A program made the position numbers and the translations under genes. DNA of 64,000 nt, taken from the NCBI GenBank assembly GCA_963824905.1, contig CAWGRH010000014.1:544815-608814 (forward strand). Direction: 5' to 3'. Below the pieces are notes generated by a model that was not told the DNA's origin, did not search any database, and saw nothing but the letters and a program-made list of their open reading frames with translations. This DNA comes from JAJPKK01 sp963824905. Lineage in GTDB: Bacteria > Pseudomonadota > Alphaproteobacteria > Rhizobiales > Xanthobacteraceae. Shown piece after piece: positions 28,169 through 38,012 of the stretch (position 1 is its first letter; the number at the start of each line of letters is the position of its first letter).

Positions 28169-28210
28169 CAGTGTCTCCGACCTTCGCTTGGGCTCCGCTC
28201 CTCCACAATC

Positions 28211-28298
28211 GTCATGGCCGGGCTTGTCCCGGCCACCCCGATCACGTGGCACGGCCGTGCCTTACTATCGGGGTCGCCGGGACAAGCCCGGCGATGAC
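28211..28298. repeat. palindromic intergenic repeat, family A copy 3
   Basis: GTCATGGCCGGGCTTGTCCC mirrored by GGGACAAGCCCGGCGATGAC, with the GCACGGCCGTGCC centre. It separates the cupin gene from the FadJ-like gene inside a same-strand cluster, so it would be transcribed. Confidence 0.85.
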
Positions 28299-28340
28299 AG
28301 AAGGGGGGAGCGGTGTGCCGAACAATTACGCCAACATCTC

Positions 28341-28814
28341 CTACCGCTCCGAGCCGGGATAGGGGTCGCCCGACTTGTGCAGGTAACGCGCATCCTTGCC
28401 GATACGCTCCAGGCGCATGTCGATGTCGGGATAATCGACGAACTCGTTAAGCGCCCGGCTGCCGATCTCGAGGTAGATGGCATCGGTGGTGCCGCGGTTG
28501 ACGAGGCAGTGGCCGTTGGCGACGCCGGCCTTCCAGCCGGCCGCATCGCCCGGGCGCAGCACCGTCTCGCCGCCGTCCTCGCAGAGCACGAGCTCGCCCG
28601 AGAGCAGGTAGACGAACTCGTCCTCGTTGGCGTGCCAATGGCGCTGCGCGGAGGCGGCGCCCGGCTTCAAGGTCGAGAGATTGACGCCGAACTGGTCGAG
28701 GCCGACGGCGTTGCCGAGCCGTTTGCGCGAACGTCCGAGCACTGCCTGGCGGAACGGCTCCGGATATCCGGTGTTGCTGTCGACCTTGAGGGCTGCGATG
28801 TCGATCTTCGGCAT
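28341..28814 (-). CDS. cupin-domain protein
   Basis: A 157-residue single-cupin protein. The first metal motif is QRHWHANEDEFVYLLSGE (two His and a Glu) and the second half has a matching GHCLVNRGTTDAIYLEIG. It resembles bacterial cupins that bind a metal and a small acid or sugar; function is unknown. ATG 28814 is supported by the MPKIDIAALKV start and a GAGAGC stretch upstream. It sits within a beta-oxidation cluster, between thiolase and the FadJ-like gene, all on the minus strand. Confidence 0.82.
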   Translation of the reverse strand: MPKIDIAALKVDSNTGYPEPFRQAVLGRSRKRLGNAVGLDQFGVNLSTLKPGAASAQRHWHANEDEFVYLLSGELVLCEDGGETVLRPGDAAGWKAGVANGHCLVNRGTTDAIYLEIGSRALNEFVDYPDIDMRLERIGKDARYLHKSGDPYPGSER

Positions 28815-28885
28815 GGTTTGCTCTCTTGCTCCCGGCGAATGCTGTTCGTGCGGACCAAAGGGACGCGTGCTGCGGCGCTCGTTCC

Positions 28886-30094
28886 TCACACACGCTCGAT
28901 GATCGTGGCCGTGCCCATGCCGGCGCCGATGCACAGCGTGACGAGCGCGGTGTTGAGATCGCGTCGCTCCATCTCGTCGATCGCGGTGCCGAGGATCATC
29001 GCGCCGGTCGCGCCGAGCGGATGGCCAAGCGCGATGGCGCCGCCATTGACGTTGACCTTGGCGTGATCGACGTCGAACGCCTGCAGAAAGCGCAGCACCA
29101 CCGCCGCGAATGCTTCGTTCACCTCGATGAGGTCGATGTCGGTGAGCGTCATGCCGGCCTTCTTGAGCACCTTGCGCGTCACGTCGATCGGCCCGGTCAG
29201 CATGATCGCCGGCTCCGAGCCGATGTTGGCGAAGGCCTTGATGCGGGCGCGGGCTTTAAGGCCGGCGCGGCTGCCGGCCTCGGCATTGCCGACCAGCACC
29301 GCGGCGGCGCCATCGACGATGCCGGAGGAATTTCCGGCGTGGTGCACGTGGTTGACCGCCTCGACGTCCGGATGCGCCTGCACCGCGACGGCGTCGAAGC
29401 CCGCGAGCTGGCCCATCTGCACGAACGACGGCTGGAGCTGCGCCAGCGCCTGCATGGTGGTCGACGGTCGCATGTGCTCGTCCTTGGCGAGCAGTGTGAT
29501 GCCGTTGCAGTCCTTCACCGGAACGACGGATTTCGCAAAGCGCCCTTCGTCCCAGGCAACGCCGGCGCGCTTCTGGCTCTCCACCGCATAGGCGTCGACG
29601 TCGTCGCGGGAGAAGCCGTACTTGGTGGCGATAAGGTCGGCGGAGATGCCCTGCGGCATGAAGTAGGAAGGGATCGCGATCGACGGATCCACCGGCCACG
29701 CCCCGCCGGACGAACCGATGCCGACCCGGCTCATCGATTCGACGCCGCCGCCGACCGTCATGTCGTGCTGGCCCGCCATCACCTCGGCGGCAGCGAAGTT
29801 CACCGCGTCGAGCCCGGACGCACAGAACCGATTGATCTGCACGCCCGGCACGCCGTTGCCGTAGCCGGCACACAGCGCGGCGGCGCGGGCGATGTTGCCG
29901 CCTGCTTCGCCGACCGGATCGACGCAACCGAGCACGACGTCGTCGACGAGGGCGGGATCGAGCCGGTTGCGTGCACGCAGGCTCGCGAGCGCCTGGGTCG
30001 CGAGGGCGAGCGCGGTAACCTCATGGAGTGCGCCGTCCGCCTTGCCCCGCCCGCGCGGGGTGCGGACGTGATCATAGATGAAGGCGTCGGTCAT
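28886..30094 (-). CDS. acetyl-CoA C-acetyltransferase (thiolase, FadA-type)
   Basis: A 402-residue thiolase. The nucleophilic Cys is in INRFCASGLDAVN (near residue 92), the catalytic His in NGGAIALGHPLGATGA and the second Cys in LCIGAGMGTA. It performs the last, CoA-dependent cleavage of beta-oxidation. The start ATG 30094 has GGAGAGC seven bases upstream. It follows the acyl-CoA dehydrogenase gene by 125 bases on the same strand and, with the FadJ-like gene, would complete a fatty-acid degradation set. Confidence 0.93.
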   Translation of the reverse strand: MTDAFIYDHVRTPRGRGKADGALHEVTALALATQALASLRARNRLDPALVDDVVLGCVDPVGEAGGNIARAAALCAGYGNGVPGVQINRFCASGLDAVNFAAAEVMAGQHDMTVGGGVESMSRVGIGSSGGAWPVDPSIAIPSYFMPQGISADLIATKYGFSRDDVDAYAVESQKRAGVAWDEGRFAKSVVPVKDCNGITLLAKDEHMRPSTTMQALAQLQPSFVQMGQLAGFDAVAVQAHPDVEAVNHVHHAGNSSGIVDGAAAVLVGNAEAGSRAGLKARARIKAFANIGSEPAIMLTGPIDVTRKVLKKAGMTLTDIDLIEVNEAFAAVVLRFLQAFDVDHAKVNVNGGAIALGHPLGATGAMILGTAIDEMERRDLNTALVTLCIGAGMGTATIIERV

Positions 30095-30219
30095 GAAGCT
30101 CTCCGCGTGACGGCAATCACTGCAATCCCCAACCATCCCTTCGACGTGAAATGAGCAGGCTTGGCTCTCATCGCAACATGATCTCCACGTCGCTGCCGCT
30201 TGGCAAGGTACGCCCCGGC

Positions 30220-32007
30220 TCAAAACGCCTCCGCCGGCAACTCCATCACGGCCGCGGCGCCGGCCTCGATGCGGGCGAGCCGCGTTGCGGTCTCGGGCAG
30301 CATCCGCTCCATGAAGAAGCGCGCGGTGACGAGCTTGCCGGCCATCCGGCCGGTCGCGTCAGTCGCGGCCTTTGCCTGCGCCGCTGCAGCGATGCGGCAC
30401 CACATGTATCCGAGCGCGACGAGGCCCATCAGATGCATGTAGTCGGTCGCTCCGGCGCCGGCGTTGTCGGGCTTGCCGATGGCGTTCTGCATGAACCACA
30501 CCGTCGCCTGCTGGAGGTGGCCGAGCGCCTTGCCGAGCGGTTCGGCAAAAGGCTTCATCGCAGCGTCCGCCGCGTGCTCCCGCACATGGTCCTGCACTTC
30601 GGCGAAGAACGCCATGATGGCGCGGCCGCCGTCCTTGCCGAGCTTGCGGCCGACGAGGTCGAGGGCCTGAATGCCGTTCGAGCCCTCGTAGATCATGGGG
30701 ATGCGGGCGTCGCGGACGAACTGCTCCATGCCCCATTCGCGGATGTAGCCGTGGCCGCCGAACACCTGCTGCGCCGTCACCGTGTTGGCGAACCCCAGAT
30801 CGGTGAGCACACCTTTGATGACGGGTGTGATGAGGCCCATATGGTCGTCCGCCGCCTGCCGCGCCTTGGCGTCGTCGGAGCGGCGGGCGACGTCGCTCTG
30901 AAGCGAGGTCCACAGGATGAGCGCGCGGGCCGCCTCGTTGAAGGCGCGGATCGTGAGCAGCATGCGCCGCACGTCGGGATGAACGATGATCGGATCGGCC
31001 GGGAGGTCCTTGTACTTGGCTCCCGTCAGCGCCCGGCCCTGGAGCCGGTCCTTCGCGTATCGCGCGGCATTCTGGTAGGCGACCTCCGAGAGTGCGAGCC
31101 CTTCGAGGCCGACGCCGAGGCGCGCCTCGTTCATCATCACGAACATCGCATTGAGGCCGCGGTTCTCCTCGCCGACCAGCCAGCCGGTGGCGCCGTCATA
31201 GTTCATGACGCAGGTGGGGCTCGCATGGATGCCCATCTTGTGCTCGATCGCGCCGCAGGACACCGCATTGCGGGCGCCGAGCGTGCCATCGGCATTGGCG
31301 ATGATCTTCGGCACCACGAACAGCGACAGCCCGTGCGTACCGGGCGGCGCCCCTTCGATCCGCGCCAGCACGAGATGGATGATGTTTGCCGCAAGGTCGT
31401 GCTCGCCGGCGGAGATGAAGATCTTGGTGCCGGTAATTCGATAGCTGCCGTCCGGCTGGCCCACCGCCTTGGTGCGGATGAGCCCGAGGTCGGTCCCGCA
31501 ATGGGCCTCGGTGAGGTTCATGGTGCCGGTCCATTCGCCGGACGCCAATTTCGGAACGTAGCGGGCCTTTTGCTCCGCCGTTCCGTGAAGCAGCAGGGCC
31601 GCGATCGCTCCCTGGGTCAGGGCCGGATATATCGCGAAGGCGAGATTCGCCGAAACCACGAACTCGCTGACGAGCTGGGAGATCGCGACCGGTAGCCCGA
31701 GACCGCCATGGTCAGGCGGCACCGCGACGCCGATCCAGCCGCCCTCGACATAGCGGCGGTAGGCCTGCCTGAAGCCGGCCGGTGTCGCGACCTGACCGTC
31801 GTCACTGCGCCGGCAACCCTCCTCGTCGCCGATGCGGTTGAGCGGCGCCAGCACCTCCTCGCAGAACCGGGCTGCCGTCCCGAGCACCGCGGCGACGACA
31901 TCGGGCGTCGCCTCGGAGAAGCCCGGCAGATTGGCGTAGCGCTCGATGTGGAAGACGTCGTCGAGCAGGAACAGGGCGTCCTCGACCGGCGCCTTGTAGG
32001 CGGGCAT
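30220..32007 (-). CDS. acyl-CoA dehydrogenase (long, C-terminal-extended type)
   Basis: A 595-residue FAD enzyme, the length of the subgroup with an extra C-terminal domain that includes DmdC-like and FadE-like enzymes. It begins MPAYKAPVEDALFLLDDVFH, typical of that subgroup. The FAD/substrate words MNLTEAHCGTDLGLIRTKA, GTKIFISAGEHD and VFGGHGYIREWGMEQ are present. ATG 32007 is preferred over 32013 because GAGGAGA lies at the right distance for it and homologues start there. First gene of a minus-strand beta-oxidation cluster; it diverges from the SEL1 protein gene 272 bases away. Confidence 0.9.
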   Translation of the reverse strand: MPAYKAPVEDALFLLDDVFHIERYANLPGFSEATPDVVAAVLGTAARFCEEVLAPLNRIGDEEGCRRSDDGQVATPAGFRQAYRRYVEGGWIGVAVPPDHGGLGLPVAISQLVSEFVVSANLAFAIYPALTQGAIAALLLHGTAEQKARYVPKLASGEWTGTMNLTEAHCGTDLGLIRTKAVGQPDGSYRITGTKIFISAGEHDLAANIIHLVLARIEGAPPGTHGLSLFVVPKIIANADGTLGARNAVSCGAIEHKMGIHASPTCVMNYDGATGWLVGEENRGLNAMFVMMNEARLGVGLEGLALSEVAYQNAARYAKDRLQGRALTGAKYKDLPADPIIVHPDVRRMLLTIRAFNEAARALILWTSLQSDVARRSDDAKARQAADDHMGLITPVIKGVLTDLGFANTVTAQQVFGGHGYIREWGMEQFVRDARIPMIYEGSNGIQALDLVGRKLGKDGGRAIMAFFAEVQDHVREHAADAAMKPFAEPLGKALGHLQQATVWFMQNAIGKPDNAGAGATDYMHLMGLVALGYMWCRIAAAAQAKAATDATGRMAGKLVTARFFMERMLPETATRLARIEAGAAAVMELPAEAF

Positions 32008-32278
32008 TGGCATTCTCCTCGTCCGACGGTCGAGCGGCTTATAGCGGCCGGCGTGCCGGGCGCACAACACAGGCCAGGTTTGTGCGACCGCGCCGCAACA
32101 CCGGCCCGCCAAATGGCACCCCGGTACGGCCGCTTCGTGAAATTTCATGCGTTGAACGAGGTCGTTAACCCGGCCTTTACCGTAATCCGCGGAAAGTCCT
32201 CATGTGGCGCGTCGCTCCGGTGCTGCTTCCAACCGAGCGGCAAGTCGAGCTGCGTAGCCCGAACCCACCGGAGCGGAC

Positions 32279-35200
32279 ATGAGACCCGTGCCCTGGCACG
32301 TCAAAGGCGTTCACCCCGACGCACGAGAGGTCGCGCGCGAGGCCGCGAGGCGCTCCGGCGTTTCGGTGGGTACCTGGCTGAACTCTCTCATCATCACCGC
32401 AGCCGAGCAGGACGAATCGCCGACGGGCGAATCGGCGCCCGACGCGTCGCCCGCATCGGCTCCGGCCCCCGCGCGGGCCCCGGCCGGCGAGGCGCTGAGC
32501 TCCATCGGGCGCCAGATCGACGAGCTCAAATGGCGGCTGGAAACTCTCTCGCGCGATGATTCGACCCGCCAGGCGGTGGCGTCCGCCGCCGCCTCGGCCG
32601 CGGCGGAGGAAATCCGCAGCGCCCGTCTTGCCGATGCGATCTCCCGGATCGACCGCCAGCTCGACCGGCTGAGCCGCAGCAAGCGTCCAGCCCGCGCCGA
32701 GGGCGACGACACCGTCGACGACGCGCTCGCCGAGATCACGGCCCGGCAGCATGCGCTCGAGGGCGAGTTCACCGAGCCGGCTTTGTTCGATCTTCCGGAC
32801 GGAGACGGCGGGCGCCGCCGCGGCGAGAACGCGGCCGTCGAAAAGCAGCTCCAGGAGATCGCCTCCCAGATCAAGGCGCTGCAGGGCACGATGCAGCTCG
32901 ACGGCCTCGCCTCGGGCCTGACCCGCACCATCGAGGAAGCCGCGCCGAAGAAGGCGATCGAGGCGATCGAAGAGCAGCTTCGCGCGCTCACCGGCCAGGT
33001 CGAGGCGGCGCGGTTGTCGGCGCCGGCCGAGCATGTCGATCTCCTGCGCGCCGACATCGCCGAGATCCGCTCGAGCCTCGCCGAGGCGAAGCCGCAGGCG
33101 GTCGCCGCGATCGAGCAGCAGGTCCGCGACCTCACCGACGAGGTCGCGCAACTCAAGCCGCTCACCGACGAGATCGCCGGCGCCTTGCGCCGGGAATTCG
33201 CCGAGATCGGCAAGACGATCCGCGAATCGATGCCGCAATCCGCCGGCGCCTCGCTCGAGGAGCAGATGCGCATCCTCACCGAGGAGATGGCCAAAGTCTC
33301 GCCGCCGGTGCGCGCCGAAGAGATCGCCGCGGCTCTCCGCAAGGATCTCGGCGAGATCGCCGACACGCTGCGGAACGCGGTGCCGCCCGGCGCGCTCGCC
33401 TCGCTCGAGAGCCAGGTTCGCGAGCTCGGTGTCCGCGTCGAAGGCAACCGCGCTTCACTCCAGGACCATCCGGTGATCGCCGAGATCGAGGCGAGCCTCG
33501 CCGATCTGCGCCACCGTCTCGAGGTGATGGCGCCGATCGGCGACGTGACGAGCCTCGCCGAGACGGTGCGCACGCTCTCCGCCAAGGCCGACGCCATCGC
33601 CAGCCAGGTGGCGGCGCCGGAGCGCCTGCAGCAGCTCGACGAAGCAATCGCGACGCTGCGCGAGGTCACCGGCCACATCGCGACGCCCGCGGACATCGCG
33701 GCGCTGTCGCGCGACATCCAGGCGCTGGCGGAGAAGGTCGACAACAGCGTCCAGCCGGAGGCGGTGATGACGCTCGACCGGCGGCTTTCCGAGATGGCCG
33801 CGGCCTTCGAGGGCCGCCAGGCTGAAGCCGTGGCGATCCCACCCGATCTCGAAGCGCTGTTCGAGAAGCTTTCCAACCGGCTCGATTCGATCGAGCTACG
33901 CTCCGCCGATCCCGTCGCGCTGCACAGTCTCGACGGACGGATCGCCGGCATCGCCGACAAGCTCGATGTCTCGCACGCGCAACTCGGCCGTCTCGACACC
34001 GTGGAGCGCGGGGTCGCCGAGCTCGTCGATCAGATGCAGGCGCTGCGCACCCACAACGACGACAAGATGCAGGTGATCCAGCGGGAGCTGGTCGACAACG
34101 CGACCCGTGCGGTGAGCGAGCCCGCGGAAGCGATCCGCCGCGATGTCGCGACACTCAAGGAGCTGCAGGGCGCGATCGACCGGCGCACCCAGGACACCTT
34201 CGAGGCGGTGTACGGCACCATCGAGCAGGTCGTCGACCGGCTCGCCAGCATCGAGGAAGACCGTCGCCCCAAAATCGAGTCCGGTCCACAAATTCCCGGG
34301 CTGCAAGGTCCGGGCTCGCGTGATCCGGGGCTACGCGATCCGGAGCCGCGCGATCCGACGCCCCAAAATCCGGGGCCGAAAGCGGCGGCCGAAAAGGCGG
34401 CGCCGGTGCTCGTCGCCGATGCTCCGGCGCTTGCACCCGCGGCGGCGCCGCTTCGCGAGCGCCTCGTCCTTGCGATGGAGGATGCGAAGCCCGGCGCGGT
34501 CGCGCGCTCGCTGGCCACCGACCTGCCGCCGGATGCGCCGCTGGAGCCCGGCTCCGGTGGGCGGCGTGTCCGCGCCATGGCGGGTGCCATCGACCGCATC
34601 GCCGGTGCGGATGCGGCGCCGGTCGCAACTCCGCCCGTAGCGGGCAATGCCGAGCCCACGCTCCGCACCAATTTCGTCGCGGTCGCCCGGCGCGCTGCGC
34701 AGGCGGTTGCCGGCGAGCAGAGCGCGCCCCCCAGCCCGACCACGCACTTCGCGGTATCGGGCGAGCCGAAGGGCAAGCGGACCGGGGCGTTCGTGATGCG
34801 GTTCGGACCGCAGATCAAGGCAGTGATCGTCGGCATCAGTGTCATCGCCATCGTGCTCGGCGCGTTGCGCCTCGCGCTCGACCTGTTCGCCGGCCCGGGT
34901 GGGTCCGCGAGCGCGCCGGCGACCGAAATGCAGGCCCCGGACGCTCCGCCGATCGCGCCGCCGGCGATGCCGGCCAATCCGCCGACCCCGGGGAAGGGCG
35001 CCGGGCTCGGCAGCGGGACGCGCGGCGCTGCCGTCGCGCCTGAGCAGGCGCCCCGCGCGGCCCAGCCGGCAGCGGTCGCCCCGCCACCCGCGCGGGAGGC
35101 CGCGCCGAAGTCTCAGGAGGTCCGGGATACAGCCGCGCCTGCACCGGTTCTGGCCAGAGATATCGCCAAGGAGCCGCTCCCGGCCGCAATCGGCAGCAAG

Positions 35201-35854
35201 GCCCTCATCGCCGCGGCGACGTCGGGCGATCCGGCGGCGAGCTACGAGGTCGGGGCGCGTTTCGCCGACGGCACCGCCGTGCCGCAAGACCTCACCGCGG
35301 CCGCATCCTGGTTCGAGCTCGCCGCCCGCAGGGGCATCGTGATGGCCCAGTTCCGCCTCGGCACCATGTACGAGAAGGGGCTCGGCCTGAAGAAGGACCT
35401 GCAGGAGGCGCGCCGCCTCTATCTCCTGGCCGCCGACAAGGGCAACGCCAAGGCGATGCACAACCTCGCCGTGCTCTATGCCGAAGGCATCGACGGCAAG
35501 CCGGACTACCCGACCGCGACGCAGTGGTTCCGCAAGGCCGCGACCTACGGCCTCCCCGACAGCGAATACAACCTCGCCATCTTGTATGCCCGCGGCGTCG
35601 GCATCGAGCGCAATCTCGCCGAGTCCTACAAGTGGTTGGCGCTGGTCGCCCGCGGCGGCGACAAGGACGCCGGCAAGAAGGCCCTCGACATTGCAGCCCA
35701 CCTCGACGAACAGCAATTGAGCGCCGCACGCCAGGCCGTCGAAAGCTTCGTCCCGCAGAACCAACCCGACGATGCGGTGTCCGTCAAAACCCCGGCCGGC
35801 GGATGGGACCAGGAGATCACCGCGGTGCGCAAGGTAAACACCGCATCGCGCTAG
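32279..35854 (+). CDS. PodJ-like polar protein with coiled coil, one TM and SEL1 repeats
   Basis: A 1191-residue protein. The N-terminus MRPVPWHVKGVHPDAREVAREAAR, with the SVGTWLNSLI helix, is typical of rhizobial PodJ-type localisation factors. Residues about 80-670 are long heptad-rich coiled coil. A Pro/Ala-rich linker with short DP-rich repeats (GLRDPEPRDPTPQNP) follows at 680-730. One membrane helix lies at about 848-870 (VIVGISVIAIVLGALRL). The periplasmic part ends in four SEL1 repeats (about 978-1130: MYEKGLGLKKDLQEARRLY and similar). PodJ organises the new cell pole and peptidoglycan growth. A strong terminator follows. Confidence 0.85.
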   Translation: MRPVPWHVKGVHPDAREVAREAARRSGVSVGTWLNSLIITAAEQDESPTGESAPDASPASAPAPARAPAGEALSSIGRQIDELKWRLETLSRDDSTRQAVASAAASAAAEEIRSARLADAISRIDRQLDRLSRSKRPARAEGDDTVDDALAEITARQHALEGEFTEPALFDLPDGDGGRRRGENAAVEKQLQEIASQIKALQGTMQLDGLASGLTRTIEEAAPKKAIEAIEEQLRALTGQVEAARLSAPAEHVDLLRADIAEIRSSLAEAKPQAVAAIEQQVRDLTDEVAQLKPLTDEIAGALRREFAEIGKTIRESMPQSAGASLEEQMRILTEEMAKVSPPVRAEEIAAALRKDLGEIADTLRNAVPPGALASLESQVRELGVRVEGNRASLQDHPVIAEIEASLADLRHRLEVMAPIGDVTSLAETVRTLSAKADAIASQVAAPERLQQLDEAIATLREVTGHIATPADIAALSRDIQALAEKVDNSVQPEAVMTLDRRLSEMAAAFEGRQAEAVAIPPDLEALFEKLSNRLDSIELRSADPVALHSLDGRIAGIADKLDVSHAQLGRLDTVERGVAELVDQMQALRTHNDDKMQVIQRELVDNATRAVSEPAEAIRRDVATLKELQGAIDRRTQDTFEAVYGTIEQVVDRLASIEEDRRPKIESGPQIPGLQGPGSRDPGLRDPEPRDPTPQNPGPKAAAEKAAPVLVADAPALAPAAAPLRERLVLAMEDAKPGAVARSLATDLPPDAPLEPGSGGRRVRAMAGAIDRIAGADAAPVATPPVAGNAEPTLRTNFVAVARRAAQAVAGEQSAPPSPTTHFAVSGEPKGKRTGAFVMRFGPQIKAVIVGISVIAIVLGALRLALDLFAGPGGSASAPATEMQAPDAPPIAPPAMPANPPTPGKGAGLGSGTRGAAVAPEQAPRAAQPAAVAPPPAREAAPKSQEVRDTAAPAPVLARDIAKEPLPAAIGSKALIAAATSGDPAASYEVGARFADGTAVPQDLTAAASWFELAARRGIVMAQFRLGTMYEKGLGLKKDLQEARRLYLLAADKGNAKAMHNLAVLYAEGIDGKPDYPTATQWFRKAATYGLPDSEYNLAILYARGVGIERNLAESYKWLALVARGGDKDAGKKALDIAAHLDEQQLSAARQAVESFVPQNQPDDAVSVKTPAGGWDQEITAVRKVNTASR

Positions 35855-35893
35855 ACCCCGCGAGAGAAGGCCTCCACCCCGGCCCCTCGCAAC

Positions 35894-35933
35894 GAGACCG
35901 CCCCGCCCCCGCAGGGCGGTCTCACCCTTTTTT
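35894..35933 (+). terminator. rho-independent terminator of the PodJ-like gene
   Basis: Stem GAGACCGCCC / GGGCGGTCTC, ten pairs with a ten-base loop, then ACCC and six T residues. It is 40 bases after the stop codon. Confidence 0.9.
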
Positions 35934-36142
35934 GGGCTCGCTCAGCGACGCGCGCCGAAGCGTTTGCGCGTCCGATCCGCTGGCCTCGGCCGGGCGCTGT
36001 GGAGGGGCGATAGACCGCTGCTTTCCAGCTGAAAAAAGCCTTGCGTTTGGTCGACAAGAGAATACCGGTTGCGAAGGTCGCCGCCCCGGCGAGGCCCACC
36101 CGCCAGCACCGCTCCTGCCACTCGCACCGTCGGATCGAGCCT

Positions 36143-37069
36143 GTGGAAATTTATCTCCCGATCGCCGACCTCCCCGTGAACATTTTCCTGTTGCTGGCGA
36201 TGGGGCTCGCGGTCGGATTCATCTCCGGCATGTTCGGCATCGGCGGCGGGTTTCTGATGACGCCGCTGCTCATCTTCATCGGGGTGTCGCCCGCGGTTGC
36301 GGTGGCGACGGTGTCGACCCACATCGCCGCGTCGTCGATGTCGGGCGCGGTGTCCTACTGGCGCCGCCGCGCCATCGATGTTGCGCTGGCACTGATGCTG
36401 CTGGTCGGCGGCATCGTCGGCACTCAGGGCGGGGTGTGGCTGTTCACCTTTCTGCGCACGATCGGCCAGCTCGACATCACCATCGGCGTCGCCTACGTCG
36501 TGCTGCTCACCTCGGTCGGCGGCATGATGGTGGCGGACGGCGCCCGTGTGATGCTGCGCCAGCGCCAGGGCAAGCCGGTGCCGCTGCGCCATTCCGGCAG
36601 CCACACCTGGATCCACGGCCTGCCGCTCAAGATGCGGTTCAAGCAGTCGCGCATCTACGTGTCGGCGATCCCGGTGGTCGCGATCGGATGGATCATGGGA
36701 TTTGCCGGCGCGATCCTCGGCATCGGCGGCGGCTTCCTGCTGGTGCCGATGCTGATCTATCTCCTGCGCGTGCCGACCAACGTGGTCATCGGCACCTCGA
36801 TGGTGCTCACGCTCGTCACCATGGCTTCGGCGACGGTGCTCCATGCGATGACCAATCACCTGGTCGACGCGGTGCTCGCGCTGATCCTGATGGTCGGCGG
36901 CGTCATCGGCGCCCAGTTCGGCGCTCGCGCCGGCCAGAAGATGCGCAGCGAGCGCCTGCGGCTGCTGCTCGGGGCGCTGGTGCTCGCAGTCGGCCTGCGC
37001 TTCGCCTTCGACCTCGTGGTGCGGCCCGAGGATATTTTTTCCATCCGTCCGCTCGAGGGCGTCGAATGA
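36143..37069 (+). CDS. TauE/SafE-family sulphite or organosulphonate exporter
   Basis: A 308-residue integral membrane protein. The duplicated motif of the family appears twice: FISGMFGIGGGFLMTPLL near residue 30 and FAGAILGIGGGFLLVPMLI near residue 195, each starting a four-helix half. GTG 36143 is chosen because it begins VEIYLPIADLPVN, the common start for this subgroup; the frame from 36041 adds a non-conserved tail. The next gene overlaps by four bases. The pair with a TIGR02186 protein recurs in alphaproteobacteria and suggests joint action at the membrane. Confidence 0.86.
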   Translation: MEIYLPIADLPVNIFLLLAMGLAVGFISGMFGIGGGFLMTPLLIFIGVSPAVAVATVSTHIAASSMSGAVSYWRRRAIDVALALMLLVGGIVGTQGGVWLFTFLRTIGQLDITIGVAYVVLLTSVGGMMVADGARVMLRQRQGKPVPLRHSGSHTWIHGLPLKMRFKQSRIYVSAIPVVAIGWIMGFAGAILGIGGGFLLVPMLIYLLRVPTNVVIGTSMVLTLVTMASATVLHAMTNHLVDAVLALILMVGGVIGAQFGARAGQKMRSERLRLLLGALVLAVGLRFAFDLVVRPEDIFSIRPLEGVE

Positions 37070-37863
37070 GGTGCGCCGCCGCCACGCTCATCCCCGCGCT
37101 GGTCGCCGCGCTGATCGCAGCGCCGCTGTTGGCCGCCGTGCCGGCGCGGGCGGAACGCCTGATCGCCTCGCTGTCGAGCCACCGCGTGCAGATCACCTCG
37201 ATCTTCACCGGAGTCGAGCTCGTGCTGTTCGGCACCATGGAGCCGGAGCCCGAGGCGGGCCCGCGCAAAGGCACCTACGATATCGTCGCCACCATCACCG
37301 GGCCGCGGCAGACGCTGGTGACCCGGCGCAAGGCGCGGGTGTTCGGCATCTGGGTCAACACCGAATCACGCACCTTCGTCGACGTCCCGTCCTACCTGTC
37401 GGTGCTTGCGACGCGGCCGTTCGACGATTTCACCGACGAGGCGGCGCAGCGCCGCCTGCAGCTCGGCCTCTCGCACACGCTGCTGACCCAGCAGATCGGG
37501 CCCGACCTCGCCGACGTGGTCGTCGATGACGAATTCCGCCGGGCTTTCCTGCGCATCAAGGAGCAGCGCAAGCTCTACAGCCAGTCGACCAACGGGGTGA
37601 CGTTCCTCACCCCGACGCTGTTCCGCGGCGCCATCGATGTGCCGGCGGAGGCGCAAATCGGCACCTACGACGTCGACGTCAAGCTGTTCGCCGACGGCGC
37701 GATGATCGCGCAGACCTCGTCGGCCTTCGACATCGTCAAGGTCGGCTTCGAGCGCTTCATCGCCAACTCCGCCGCCGACCACGGCCTCTTCTACGGCCTC
37801 GCCACCGCCTGTATGGCGATCATGACGGGGTGGTTCGCGTCGGTGGTGTTCAGGAAGGATTGA
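37066..37863 (+). CDS. TIGR02186-family membrane-anchored protein
   Basis: A 265-residue protein with a signal peptide (1-29, ends PARAERL), a beta-rich periplasmic body (VQITSIFTGVELVLFGTM...) and one C-terminal membrane helix (FYGLATACMAIMTGWFASVVF) with a short RKD tail. The family is defined by its association with TauE-like exporters, as here, where ATGA joins the two genes. Its exact job is unknown. Confidence 0.85.
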   Translation: MRCAAATLIPALVAALIAAPLLAAVPARAERLIASLSSHRVQITSIFTGVELVLFGTMEPEPEAGPRKGTYDIVATITGPRQTLVTRRKARVFGIWVNTESRTFVDVPSYLSVLATRPFDDFTDEAAQRRLQLGLSHTLLTQQIGPDLADVVVDDEFRRAFLRIKEQRKLYSQSTNGVTFLTPTLFRGAIDVPAEAQIGTYDVDVKLFADGAMIAQTSSAFDIVKVGFERFIANSAADHGLFYGLATACMAIMTGWFASVVFRKD

Positions 37864-37898
37864 GGCGCGCTTGCCCGGGTGAGATCGACTCACACGCC

Positions 37899-37987
37899 GT
37901 CATCGCCGGGCTTGACCCGGCGATCCCGATCATGAGGCACGGCCGTGCCTCGTTAAGCGGGATGGCCGGGTCAAGCCCGGCCATGAC
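37899..37987. repeat. palindromic intergenic repeat, family A copy 4
   Basis: GTCATCGCCGGGCTTGACCC mirrored by GGTCAAGCCCGGCCATGAC, with the GGCACGGCCGTGCC centre. It lies between convergent genes. Confidence 0.87.
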
Positions 37988-38012
37988 GACTCCATGTGGA
38001 TCGAACAGGCTT

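Noticed and set aside
34331..35764. 477-codon open frame on the minus strand
   Set aside because: Antisense shadow of the PodJ-like gene.
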